Positions 11,851 through 22,862 of a stretch of 64,000 nt of DNA are shown in pieces. Positions within the stretch are counted from its first letter, which is position 1, and the number at the start of each line of letters is the position of its first letter. The notes under the pieces were generated by a model, which was given only the letters and a program-made list of their open reading frames with translations, made no database searches and was not told the origin of the DNA. Origin of the DNA: Salvia splendens (lineage: Eukaryota > Streptophyta > Magnoliopsida > Lamiales > Lamiaceae); assembly GCF_004379255.2 (NCBI RefSeq), contig NC_056045.1, positions 11,683,593 to 11,747,592 on the forward strand, read 5' to 3'. Position numbers and translations under genes: made by a program.

Positions 11851-12609
11851 ATCAATGGTTGTGTTATACCTAAAACTACTGAATCTTTTCTTCAGTTCTT
11901 TATAGTTTACCACTATTTTAAGTAAACAATGTTTAAACCTTTTAATTCTCAATATTTGGACCATGTTTTAAAATTTTCATTGGATGTTATTGTTATTGCA
12001 ACAAACTTTTCTGGAGGCTATATGTACTAGATATCAAACTGATGGTGTTATAGACAAATTTTAAAATATAGAACAATCTTAGCTCTTCGTCTGTCAAATT
12101 ATACTCATGGTACTGTCATACTAAACAATAGCCAAATATGTACATGATCGAAAAATACCTAACTATGACTGAAAACTACACTAAAAATAGCCCGACATTA
12201 ACATGATTGAAAAATACACTTACAATGACCTAAATGTGCCTATGCTTTTTTATTAATATCGAGTTTCGTGTACATCAAATCCCACATATAAAGAGAAGCA
12301 TTTAAGGGTATTGCATGGGTCATACTAAGTGAATACTTGGGTCATTTTAAAATATGGTTATCTAGTAAGTGAATATTTGGGTCATGGGATAATGTATGCC
12401 ATACAAATCTTAATTAAATTTTTACAATTAGGGATAAAGTATGTCATACAAATATGATAAACGGGTCATCGCTAAAAAAGCAAATATAAAAATGTTCATA
12501 TCAAGCAAACTGAAATAAATGTTCACATCAAACAACCTGACAATTCAAGTAAAATGCCGTCCAAAATGGAAATTAAACTGATGCTAGTTCAAAACAAGAA
12601 TACACAGTA
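11851..12609. other. Intergenic space between the convergent MULE-B genes
   Basis: AT-rich, with no coding frame. It carries several GGTCAT motifs (about 12310-12480). Confidence 0.5.
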
Positions 12610-15427
12610 TCAATCATCAGAATGTCTTCTAGATATTCGCTTTTCTTTCTCTTTAAATTTGTTACAATTCCTTGAATCATGGTGACCCCACTCCAGACAC
12701 TTCTTGCATTGGCTCAATAACTTGTTCTTAAGCTTCACAGCCTTCTCCAGCCTTGATGGGATTCTACTACCAGAACCCTGGTGCTGACAACTTCTAGTGG
12801 GTGAACTACTACTTCTTGAGGTGCATCTGCACCATAAAAGTCCTCAATTAGTTTCTTCTTTTGTGCGGTAGACATTACCACGCCATCGGCAAAAATCTGC
12901 TCCCTTGCTTCACGAACTATGGTTGTCAATTCATGAATATGATCAATGTTGATAGACACTGCTTGGTACAAGCTCAAAATCTCTCCCAACAATATTGACG
13001 ATGCCTTCTTCTTCTCGTCAACAAAAACATATGTTGCAACATCTTCGCAATGAACACCATGAACCGCCTTCACAAGTGGAGATTTCAGCCATCGACCACC
13101 AATAAGTTGGCTGGGATCAAGCGAGCTTTCTTGTTTTTTAACACAAGAAAGATGTGGTAACATACCAGTCCAGTCCTAGGAAATATCTTGCACCCACATC
13201 CAAAGCAGAGAATGTGACATTCCAAGTGTTTGAGAAATGATCCAATACCTTGTAGACATCATGATTGGATTCAATTGATATCGCCAGAATGCTGCAATGG
13301 TTGCAAGCTCCACTAATTGCTCTTGAATTTCCTTGAAAGCACAAATATGTGAGTATTGTAGATGCATGCTTTTCTCCGTAGGCCACTCTTTTTTCATCTT
13401 TGTAGTAGTATTAGCATTCATATAATCAAGCTTTGCGATCTGGTTTCGTTGAGCGTCCACAGTATTGTTGAAGTTCATTAAAAACATAACAAGGTTAGCT
13501 ATGGACTGAGTATATCACTTAAAAAAACTATTTTGCCATTCAGAAACAGATGTTGTCTTTATCAAGAAACTAGCAAGGTATGCTGAACTCTCTTGATTCG
13601 AACATACAAACAAACCATCAGCACCTTCAAGACCATATGTCTCCATAATAGTCGTCCACTTTTCTTCGAACTCAGTAGGTTCAATCAACTCAGACCAAAC
13701 GCATGAATTCAAGTCCTTTTTAACATCAGCATTACCAAGCAGTGACTTTGGAACCTTTTCAACTACCTTCTCCATGATATGCCACATGCACCATCGATGA
13801 CGAGTGTTCACAAGGACCCTTTCAACAACAACTTTCATTCCAAGGTCTTGATCAATTATGATCAATTTTGGAGCTAATCCCATGCACTTGACAAACTGTT
13901 TAAATAACCATGAGAATGAGTCTGCGCTCTCACTACAAAACATGGTTGTCCTTCCCAGTAAACGTAGCAAAAATCATAGAGCACCTGTGATTGAAAAAGT
14001 TGGAAGCGTAGACAAATAAACCAATGTAAGTGGCGGCGGTAATATGGTGTACAACCTATGATTGAAAAAAAAGCATACAAATGCTCTGAAATATTGGCAA
14101 CAGTGGCCAGACCAAATAGGTCATTTTTAGGCATAATCGAAGCATAACATACAACGCGTTATACAAAGACAAAAAATGAGTCATACAAGATACAAAACGG
14201 ATGAATCGTAGCATAATAAACAAATGAAATTGGCGGCAGTCATAGTGTGAAAGATATAATTTTAAAAAAAAGCATACAAATGCTATGAAATATAAAATAC
14301 AGGTGACAAACCACATAGGTCATACGTAGACAAATATGAGGCATACAAGATAAATGAAATTGGCAGCAGTCACATAGGTCATACTTAGACAAATATGCGG
14401 CATATTCTGGGACAATGACAATGGGTCATACAAAAGTATGAATCGTAGCATAATAATAGATGTAACAATATGGGTCATACCAACATCTTAATAAGGTCAT
14501 GACATACAAAAACAACTTCTACAATTTAACAAGACTTACCTGTCAGTTGAGTAAAGTAGTGTCAAATGACACAATGTCACCGAATTGGGTGGTTGTGTTC
14601 GAACAAAACCATTGGGTGGCTGTGTTCTTCATTCAAATGCTGAATTACATAACCTCGATCGGAGTCAAATTTAAATGCAACCCGAGAATTACATCTACAT
14701 TTCTTCGATTTACGTCGGCGTTTGGCGTGCTCATCGTTAAATTTCTGTTCACCTTCTCTGCTACACACCATTCTTCCGTGTGTCAAAACCAACCCGTCTA
14801 CCGTAGTTCTCATAAAACTCAATAGCATTGTCCAATGTAGGAAAGCTACGCCCAATAAATGGTTTGTGTTCTATAGGGCATTCTGGTGTATTCAAATCTA
14901 AATTAACAAAAACAAATCAAGTGTGATGATACAAAAAAAAGTATAATACTACAATAGTTTTATAGCATGCCAAACGAATGAAAGTGGCGTCAGACCTATG
15001 GTGTAAAACGAAAAAAAACGCATACAAATATTATGAATTAATGTCTATAGCTGACAAACCACATGGTCGTAATTATACATGCCGAAAAATATCAAATCGC
15101 GTCATGATGGAACCGCCAAAATTGAGTCATACAAAATAAATGAAACTAATCCAAAAACTGAAAATGTCAATGGGTCATACAAACACAATAAACATAGCAT
15201 AATAAACGACAAACATATACAGCATTTCTGGGATTGAAAAACATACAGTTACCAAAAAATGAAACGAAAAAAATATGGCAAACAACAAAAAACATTGGTG
15301 CGACTATAGTCACAAACCAAGCAGATGAGATAGGTCGACCACAATAAAGAAAATAACTAAGAACAAAACCTGTATTCTCTATAACGTCATCGGGGTTTGA
15401 TTCTCCCACCGAGTTAGGGGATATTAT
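12610..15427 (-). pseudogene. FAR1-type MULE transposase pseudogene of MULE-B
   Basis: The candidate first exon reads MKTIISPNSVGESNPDD (15427-15361) with a GT donor. The FAR1 region follows near 14880-14580 (CPIEHKPFIGRSF, AIEFYENYGRRVGFDTRK, CRCNSRVAFKF). About 100 residues between the FAR1 domain and GDIVSFDTT are missing compared with MULE-A. After an intron come MIFA-FTGKDN, a second small deletion, then ADSFSWLFKQFVKCMG, IIIDQDLGMK and RHRWCMWHI. A damaged SWIM region lies near 13190-13140, and a good CCHC knuckle (CKKCLEWGHHDSRNC) near 12690. It ends at a TGA at 12610-12612. Internal deletions and several frameshifts make it inactive. Confidence 0.8.
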
Positions 15428-16317
15428 GGTTTTCATTTATGAAGATAATATGCAGAAAAACACTGCCAAATAAAAGCAAACAACTGTAACTTATGAAATC
15501 AAAAAACAGAAACATAGAATAATAGATTAATAGTAATAACTTGTATATATACATTTCACAATGAAAACATAAATTGCGACGGAGAAGATATAATGAAAAT
15601 AACATAACTTACCAATGAAAACAAATGCGGCGGAGAGAAATGAACTACACGAAAAGAAGCATAGAAATTTTTTAATGGCGTATCAGATGAAAAATATGGA
15701 AAAACCACATGAGTTAGAAATATTCAAGTCCAAATCACGCTATGATTCGTTAATGGGATGAGTAACTTGCATGATTATAGGAATTGGTGGAACAGAATAA
15801 GGAACGAGAATTACATAATTAACCTTTTACAATTTTAAGTGAATAAAAATACTTAATTGGACAATTATGGGAGCCATCAGATCTTTTAATCTCACGATTA
15901 GATTGCCTAATCCTATGGTCTAAATTCGGCCTGTATTTCTTGATTTAATGAGATATAGAGTTGTGATCATATGATAACCCCCAAATCACGTAATAACTCT
16001 ATAACCAAATTTGAACCACACATATTTTCTAATCTTGTTGCTGAGATTCAAACTTAGATTTACTTCATAAAAAAGCGCAGAGGGTAAATATGTTATTTCC
16101 CTCATTTAATTTCTGAATTTCGCTCCATTCTTTCACTCTCTCTCAGTTCGATTCTCTCTTCTCAACGATTTTGTTTCCATATTTCTCGCCTATTTTATTT
16201 ACATAGGCTCCAAATTTTCTTCTGATTTGGTTCATTATTCCATAACCTCCAGATTTTGTTTCCATATTTCTCGCATAATTGTGACCGGGAAGATGTTTTC
16301 AATTTTGCATATAAGTT

Positions 16318-17260
16318 GATAAAATGATACTTTAACCTGACAAAATGAAATATTATGCATTGTCGATTAAGTGTTAACATGATACTTTTGGCCTATAAAT
16401 GTTAGGTTTACTGCATAGAATGATAGTTTTGCCGGATAGAATGATACTCTAAGTTGATAAAATGATAGTTTTGCCGGATATAATGATACTCTGAGTTGAT
16501 AAAATGGTAGTTTTGCCGGATAGAATGATACTCTAAGTTGATAAAATGATAGTTTTATTGATTCGTAGGTATGTACATTCCTGCATACAATGATAGTTTT
16601 GCCGGATAGAATGATACTCTGAGTTGATAAAATGATAGTTTTGCTGGATAGAATGATACTCTGAGTTGATAAAATGATAGCTTTGCCGGATAGAATGATA
16701 CTTTGAGTTGATAAAATGATACTTTGAGTTGATAAAATGATAGTTTTGCCGGATAGAATGATACTCTGAGTTGATAAATGATACTTTTATTAATTTGTAG
16801 GTATGTACATTCCTGTTTGTGATGATGCTTTGAAGCCAATGATTGGTATGAAATTCAATACATTAGTAGAAGCAGCTGATTTCTATGAACAATATGCTCG
16901 TTCAATTGGTTTTGGCATTCGTAAACTAGGCAACAAATCAGTTCATGATATTATGTAATTATATTATGCATTGCCGATTATGTGTTAACATGATACTTTT
17001 GGCTTATAAATGTTAGGTTTACTGCATACAATGATAGTTTTGCAGGATAGAATGATACTCTGAGTTGATAAAATGATAGTTTTGCCGGATAGAATGATAC
17101 TCGCAGCATATAATATGCCAATAACCTGATAAAATGATACTTCTGACCTATAAAATGACAAAATGATAGTTGCAGCAGATAGAATGATACTCTGAGTTGA
17201 TAAAATGATATTTTTTCCAGATAGAATGATACTCTGAGTTGATAAAATGATAGTTTTACT
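16318..17260. repeat. Minisatellite of ATGATACTCTGAGTTGATAA / ATGATAGTTTTGCCGGATAG units
   Basis: Two alternating short modules, each starting AATGATA, are repeated many times at 16318-16800 and again at 16985-17260. Each array runs up to a copy of the FAR1 fragment. One complementary frame gives the repeated peptide VSFYPAKLSFYQL, which is a shadow of the repeat and not a gene. Confidence 0.9.
16803..16958 (+). pseudogene. FAR1 DNA-binding domain fragment, copy 1
   Basis: A short frame reads MYIPVCDDALKPMIGMKF, then VEAADFYEQYARSIGFGIRK and ends at TAA. It aligns with the start of the FAR1 exon in MULE-A (CPSQLKPYIGQIF, ATEFYNKYARHVGFHTRK). It follows a plausible acceptor (GTAG). The rest of the transposase is absent, so this is the stump of a former transposase gene. 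Confidence 0.7.
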
Positions 17261-17271
17261 GATTTGTAGGT

Positions 17272-17356
17272 ATGTACATTCCTGTTTGTGATGACGCTTT
17301 GAAGCCAATGATTGGTATGAAATTCAATACATGAGTAGAAGCAGCTGATTTCTATC
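17272..17356 (+). pseudogene. FAR1 DNA-binding domain fragment, copy 2
   Basis: A second, shorter copy of the 16803 fragment (MYIPVCDDALKPMIGMKFNT) with an in-frame TGA, stopping within ADFY. The upstream ATGATACT array was duplicated with it. Confidence 0.65.
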
Positions 17357-17983
17357 CCTGGGATCATTTTATCATTTGAAACTATCATTTATCCCCTGAA
17401 ACTATCATTTTATAATTTAAAACAATAATTCATCATGGAATAAGGTATGAATTGATGATACAAAACCAACTATGAAGTAAATTCAAAGTAAATTCATCAT
17501 GTTGTCATGTGTAACTCTAAATCTACACTAAAAACTATAGAATCTAAAAAAAATGAGAATCTCTGGCAAAATGATAAAATCGAGCAAAAACAAAAGTGAA
17601 ATAAGTAATAAACTTCATCCAGCCTTCCTTCGATGATGCTTAAGCATTTTCCTTCGACATATTCCATAATTTGGATGATTTTTCCTTCGAAACTGAAGAA
17701 GCAAGGGTTTGAAATGCGATTCGGAGGGTTTGAGTGTGAGAGAATTGAATGCAGTGTTTAATTCACGTTTTCTTCTTACCCGCCCAATTTTATAACGAAA
17801 TGACAATTTTGCCCTTAATATATCCGAAATATGGTAGTTTTATTTGATAAAATGATAGTTTTGTTAGATTAAATCCAGACCACATATTTTTAAAATGTGT
17901 GGTGGAGATTTAGTTATAGGGTTATCACACAAATTGGAGTTATCATTATAATGCACCCCTATATATATATATATATGTATATA

Positions 17984-18301
17984 GGGATGTATTCACATCA
18001 TTCATGTAAATATTTTCCAAACATTCAACTGAATCTCAGCCCCACGATTTTATCATCAGACGGTTAGATTAATGCCACGTGTCATTTAATAATGCAGATT
18101 TCTAGTTGAATAATGCACACCGACTAATAATGCACCATTATAGTGTAATAATGTAGATTTTCATTCTAATAATGTACACCGACCAATAATGCAGATTTTT
18201 CGTCAAATAATGTAGATCATCACAACCATCCAATTCAAGGATCCAACGGTTGTGATCTGATTGAAGCTTACACTAAAAAACTGTGAAGGACCCTAACACA
18301 C

Positions 18302-18302
<1 letters not shown>
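17984..18302. mobile_element. Small MULE-like element, family D
   Basis: A unit of about 320 bp between (TA)n tracts, with GGG...CCC junctions. It carries GACGGTTAGATTAATGCCAC and repeated TAATGCA/TAATGTA motifs. The same core occurs at 20349-20523 (inverted) and 39304-39530. Confidence 0.6.

Positions 18303-18396
<94 letters not shown>
18303..18396. repeat. (TA)n microsatellite, the longest of about eleven
   Basis: An almost pure run of about 46 TA units between two small elements. Shorter TA tracts occupy the same boundary position at about 6386, 7181, 17960, 18684, 20319, 20523, 20827, 38689, 38959 and 39292. Nearly every tract abuts a MULE-like terminus. Confidence 0.95.
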
Positions 18397-18397
<1 letters not shown>

Positions 18398-18399
<2 letters not shown>

Positions 18400-18678
18400 G
18401 GTTTTGATCCATGCAGAACCATTCTTAATACAAAAATGCAGAACCAAGCATACAAAAGTCATTTTTAGGTTATTGTAAGCTTATTTTTACGTCATTATAG
18501 TAAGGATGACATGAAATGATCTTAACATGAACTCAAACCCAAAGTTTATAATATGACCTAAAACTGCTTTACAATGACCCTCCTTGTTTTTGTTTAATTA
18601 TTGACCATTGGATTGTCAAATCTCATGGTCAGGATTTGGTCTGGATTTTGTATTGAGATCAAGTTTTGTATTGATCAT

Positions 18679-18682
<4 letters not shown>
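18398..18682. mobile_element. Small MULE-like element, family B
   Basis: About 285 bp with diverged inverted ends of about 45 bp. The left end reads TTTTGATCCATGCAGAACCA. The right end, complemented, reads ATGATCAATACAAAACTTGA. TA tracts lie on both sides. It shares ends with 20541-20827 and 39013-39292, and it resembles the right terminus of MULE-B. Confidence 0.65.
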
Positions 18683-18716
<34 letters not shown>

Positions 18717-18718
<2 letters not shown>

Positions 18719-20315
18719 GAGCATTATTCTCCTTTTCACATCTTAGATCCTTTTTCCTTCTTAATATTACGCGTTAGATCTAAGGCATCAACGGATCAGA
18801 TTGATTCTATAAAACTGGTTCCGTGTTGCATTATAGAAGGTGGTTGTATGCATTACAGGGTTATTATTGACATTTGACGGAAAAGTAACTGCCACATTTT
18901 GGTATCTGCAAATAATGCACCACATGGTCACGAGTAATGCATATAATTGACTATATAATGCACAATATGTGAACTGCAATGCATACGAATAAGATGTACC
19001 ATGTTATGATGTTTGGACACACGTTTTTTGTTTCCCCTAAGGGTTTAATAAGCTTAGGGGCTAGGGTATAGTACGTAGACACGTATGTAATCTTCACATG
19101 GTAACGAGTAATGAATATAATTGACTATATAATGCACAATTTGTGAACTGCAATGCATACGAACAAGATGTGCTGTGTTATGATGTTTGACACACGTTTC
19201 TTGTTTCCCCTAAGGGTTTAATAAGCTTAGGGGCTAGGGTATAGTACGTACTCATTAATAACAAATTATAAAACGATACGAATAATTCACCAAATTGTCA
19301 CGAGTAATGGATGTTATTAACTATATAATGCACAATATGTGAACTGCAATGCATACGAATAAGATGTACCATGTTATGATGTTTGACACACGTTTCTTGT
19401 TTCCCCTAAGGGTTTAATAAGCTTAGGGGCTAGGGTATAGTACGTAGACATTACTAACAAATTGTTGTGATTGGAATATACGTATGTGCATTATTTGGTT
19501 TAGGTAGTGCGTTATGTAGCTGTTAATTGTCATTATCTCAGTATATTATGCATTATTAGAGGTATTGTGTATATGGGTTAATCAACGGATTGAAGATTAC
19601 ATACAATTTGTTAGTAATGTCTATGTACTATACCCTAGCCCCTAAGCTTATTAAACCCTTAGGGGAAACAAGAAACGTGTGTCAAACATCATAACATGGT
19701 ACATCTTATTCGTATGCATTGCAGTTCACATATTGTGCATTATATAGTTAATAACATCCATTACTAGTGACAATTTGGTGAATTATTCGTATCGTTTTAT
19801 AATTTGTTACTAATGCGTACGTACTATACCCTAGCCCCTAAGCTTATTAAACCCTTAGGGGAAACAAGAAACGTGTGTCAAACATCATAACACAGCACAT
19901 CTTGTTCGTATGCATTGCAGTTCACAAATTGTGCATTATATAGTCAATTATATCCATTACTCGTTACCATGTGAAGATTACATACGTGTCTACGTACTAT
20001 ACCCTAGCCCCTAAGCTTATTAAACCCTTAGGGGAAACAAGAAACGTGTGTCCAAACATCATAACATGGTACATCTTATTCGTATGCATTATATAGTCAA
20101 TTATATGCATTACTCGTGACCATGTGGTGCATTATTCGTAGCGGTTTCCAGCCATTATTAGATTACTATTGTACCCTCATAATGCACAAAATAGGACAAA
20201 TAATGCAACACGGGATTAATTACCCAATGTTGATCTTGACCGTCCATTTCTCTAATCTAATGGCTGATATTAAGAAGGAAAAAGGAGGAAATATAGGAAA
20301 AGGAAATGAATACCT

Positions 20316-20318
<3 letters not shown>
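18717..20318. mobile_element. Giant hairpin element (family D), arms of about 620 bp, each with three tandem units
   Basis: A long inverted repeat with its axis at about 19534. The block CCCCTAAGGGTTTAATAAGC occurs at 19034, 19207 and 19403. Its complement occurs at 19639, 19835 and 20008. Each pair is exactly symmetric about the same axis, so there are no net indels inside these arms. The outer parts of the arms (about 18911 and 20140) differ by a deletion of about 21 bp. The loop is about 19467-19602. The element ends (CTTTTTCCTTCTTAATAT on both sides) are diverged TIRs meeting TA tracts. The repeated TAATGCA/TGCATTA motif is everywhere. No coding frame is present. Confidence 0.9.
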
Positions 20319-20348
<30 letters not shown>

Positions 20349-20351
<3 letters not shown>

Positions 20352-20523
20352 GGTCTGCATTATTACACTATAATGGTGCATTAGTCGGTGTGCATTATTC
20401 AACTGAAAATCTGCATTATTAAATGACATGTGGCATCAATCTAACCGTCGGACGACAAAATCGTGGGGCTGAGATTAAAAAGAACAATAGAACAAAAGAT
20501 ACAAAAAGGAAATAAATATATCC
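20349..20523. mobile_element. Family D element or fragment (inverted)
   Basis: The reverse complement matches 39304-39490 closely (CTCAGCCCCACGATTTTGTC, GACGGTTAGATTG, then TAATGCA motifs). TA tracts lie on both sides. Confidence 0.6.
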
Positions 20524-20540
20524 CTATATATATATATATA

Positions 20541-20824
20541 AGGTTTTGATCTATGCAAAACTAGATTTAAATACAAAAACGCAAAACAATATCATACGTA
20601 GGGCACTTTTAGGTCATAGTTAGTTAATATTTAGGTCATGCTAACAAAGCATGACCTAAAATGATCTTAGCATGACATTAAACAAATATTATAATATGAC
20701 CTAAAATTGCTTAATTATGACCTTCCGTGTTTTTGGTTAATTATTGACCATTAAATCACCTAATCCTAGGGCCAAGATTTGGGCTGCATTTCTGGATTTA
20801 AATGCATTTTTATTTTGATCATCT

Positions 20825-20827
<3 letters not shown>
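20541..20827. mobile_element. Small MULE-like element, family B
   Basis: The left half (TTTTGATCTATGCAAAACTA, ATACAAAAACGCAAAACAAT) matches the hairpin at 39013. The right end (CACCTAATCCTAGGGCCAAG, CTGCATTTCTGGATTTAAAT) resembles the MULE-B right end. It contains GGTCAT motifs and sits between TA tracts. Confidence 0.65.
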
Positions 20828-20867
<40 letters not shown>

Positions 20868-20871
<4 letters not shown>

Positions 20872-22017
20872 CCTGTTATGTTGAGATTTTTTAGCTTAAT
20901 TGAGAATTGAGATGCATTTTCAGCCACTCATCCACAACATTTTTGAAATGTCAACTGCAAGTAGATTATGTCAACTAGGGGTATTATCGTCATTTCATTT
21001 CTAAAATTGGGGAAAAATAAATAAAAGTTGCATTTTAAATCATATTCAAAACCCTTCTCTAAAACTCTCGAACGTTTACATTCATTTGTCTCCCAAGTAC
21101 TCTTATACAATTCTGCAAATCTTCAAAAATCAATCAAACATTGTTATTCATCTCCTAACCCTAGACCTACAAAGTCAGTTTTCTACATCTATAAGTGTTA
21201 ATAATGAGGATCGAAGAACAAAATAAAAGAGAATCGGCTGAAGCAGCGATTATCGCCGGAAAAACACAGTCCAAATCGGCGGTCAACGTCGAAACAACAA
21301 AAAACGTTGAAGCTACTTCTTCATGTTAAGAAATTGATTCAAATTTTAAATATATTGCTTCGATTTTATTGATTTAAAACATCTGGATTTGTTTTCTTAT
21401 GAATTCGGTTTCTGCATATTTCTTTTGTTGATTAACAATGGAAGAAACGGAAGAGGTGGAATCGAACATCGCCGCTGAAAAAAAAGAAAGAGAACAAGCA
21501 TCTCCTTCCAGTTAAGGATTTGTTTAAAATTTTAAGATTATTGACATTTATACAATAGCTATTGACATAGTTATATAATATACTTGTGTTTTCTATAAAC
21601 GACATATACTTGTCATTGACATGATATTGTATACTGTTGACATAGTGTATGCTTGTTTGGATGGCTGTTGACATAGTCATATTGACATTATAAACTTTAA
21701 CTATTGATATAATAGTAATAAGATAATTGTGCTTGCTTTAAACAGAATATATTTTTTATTGGCATGATATTGCATACTATTGATATAGTGTATACTTATT
21801 AGAATCGTTGTTAACATAGTCATATTGATATTATGAAATTTAATTATTGACATAATAGTAACCAGATCATTTTGCTTGCTATATATGGGATATACTTATT
21901 ATTGACATTGATTTATTATGTACTTTATCTATTGACATAATTTTAATAATATACATGCACTTGCTGTCAATGGGGTATACTTGTTATTGACATGATATTG
22001 TGTATAATTGATTTATT
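20868..22017 (+). repeat. Left TIR of MULE-C
   Basis: It aligns end to end with the complement of 37520-38688. Shared landmarks include CTTAATTGAGAATTGAGATG, TTCTCCTAACCCTAGACC-type leader sequence, the ATGAGGATCGAAGAACAAA start region, and the TTGACAT-rich inner part with TATACTTGTTATTGACATGA. Divergence is low in the outer 600 bp and higher inside. Confidence 0.85.
21204..21516 (+). CDS. TIR-encoded leader exons of the + strand (ULP-like) gene
   Basis: Exon 1 begins at 21204: MRIEEQNKRESAEAAIIAGK, continuing to VEATSS, then a GTTAAG donor-like site. A second block at 21439 reads MEETEEVESNIAAEKKEREQ, followed again by GTTAAGG. The mirror copies in the right TIR (from about 38351 and about 38117 on -) read almost the same. 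The split into exons is inferred from the repeated GTTAAG. Confidence 0.5.
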
Positions 22018-22219
22018 ATATTTGATTTTAAATCAGAAAAGAGAAAAATATCAAAGTGAACAAGGAGTACTACAATATCTTAGAAAGATTTAAAGATTAT
22101 TGAGATTAGCAGCAAAAGAAAAATTGACAAGGACACTTGTGTAGATCAAACAAAAAAATCGAAAAAACAAAAAGAAAGGTGTAGAGGAAATAGGAATAAA
22201 CAGTGAAGATGAAGAGATG

Positions 22220-22788
22220 TGATGGGATACGAACTAAACAACTAAACAATAATTGCGAGCCCAATAGCAGTGACGGCCCATCAGCCCAAAACCCAAGAAA
22301 GAGTATCAGTTCGGCACAACCAAAGAGTTCGGTCACAGCCTATAGCTCGGTAAAAGCCGACCAATCGAGCTCAACTCTCAGATCGGCAAAAGCTGATCGG
22401 CAAAGTTCAGCAGTTCGGTCTCAGTATTCGACCGAACAAGGAGATAGTGGACCCATGCAGGATCTCCACGACCTCCATTACACCCACGATCTATTTAGTG
22501 GTATTAAGCAGTTATCAACCCCCCTACCAGGGCTGCAAACCACGATCTTAGTTCGAATGTATAAATAGAACTTAGATCAGATAGACCAGGGTTAAGTTCT
22601 CTAGATCCTGAATCTCATATAGCAAATCAGTATTGTAATCTGTAAGCTAGATCAAGCAATACAAATTTGCCCTCTATTCTTCCCGTGGACGTAGATTTAC
22701 CTCAGTAAATCGAACCACGTAATTTTCAGTGTTGTGATCTTCATTTATTACTTGCATTTATTCCCATCAAAAATTCGCTAAATCATCA
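22220..22788 (+). repeat. 5' LTR of the Tat element
   Basis: It starts TGATGGGATACGAAC and ends AAATCATCA. A probable TATA box (GTATAAATAG) lies at about 22559. It is followed after one base by the PBS. Confidence 0.95.
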
Positions 22789-22789
22789 C

Positions 22790-22808
22790 TGGCGCCGTCT
22801 GTGGGAAC
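22790..22808 (+). promoter_or_regulatory. Primer binding site
   Basis: TGGCGCCGTCTGTGGGAAC begins one base after the LTR. This is the TGGCGCC-type PBS common in Tat/Athila elements, not the initiator-Met type (TGGTATCAGAGC). Confidence 0.8.
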
Positions 22809-22862
22809 ACAGAAAACCAAAACTGTGATAAAAGCGAGTTTTTGATCCTCTTCCACCAAAAA

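Larger units (their letters stand above)
8584..15957. mobile_element. MULE-B: decayed FAR1/ULP-type MULE (left end not identified)
   Basis: It has the same convergent plan as MULE-A: a ULP-like gene on + (8590-11850) and a FAR1-type transposase on - (15427-12610), both broken. The right end is near 15957. Its terminal sequence (CCTAATCCTATGGTCTAAAT, CTGTATTTCTTGATTTAATG) resembles the ends of the small family B elements at 18398, 20541 and 39013. GGTCAT or GGTCATAC motifs are scattered through 12310-12480, 14090-14490 and 15120-15180. I could not find the left terminus. Confidence 0.7.
15957..17960. mobile_element. Non-autonomous MULE derivative, family C, with FAR1 remnants
   Basis: About 2.0 kb with inverted ends of about 70 bp. 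The left end reads GTGATCATATGATAAC, then CTATAACCAAATTTGAACCA. The right end, complemented, reads GTGCATTATAATGATAAC, then CTATAACTAAATCTCCACCA. The right side meets (TA)n. It holds two copies of a FAR1 N-terminal fragment and long arrays of ATGATACT/ATGATAGT units. A small relative with similar ends lies at 38710-38958. Confidence 0.75.

Noticed and set aside
16318..17260. CRISPR-like array of short repeats
   Set aside because: Units are contiguous alternating modules without unique spacers, in a plant transposon context.
16555..17388. Repetitive protein frames (SFYPAKLSFYQL) on -
   Set aside because: They arise from the ATGATACT/ATGATAGT minisatellite; no start context, no domain, and the units vary freely.
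18273..18468. Open frames encoding (YI)n on both strands
   Set aside because: They are translations of the (TA)n microsatellite.
22203..22568. 121-residue frame in the 5' LTR of the Tat element (also present at 31894-32328)
   Set aside because: It is LTR sequence; the frame is open by composition and crosses the TSD.
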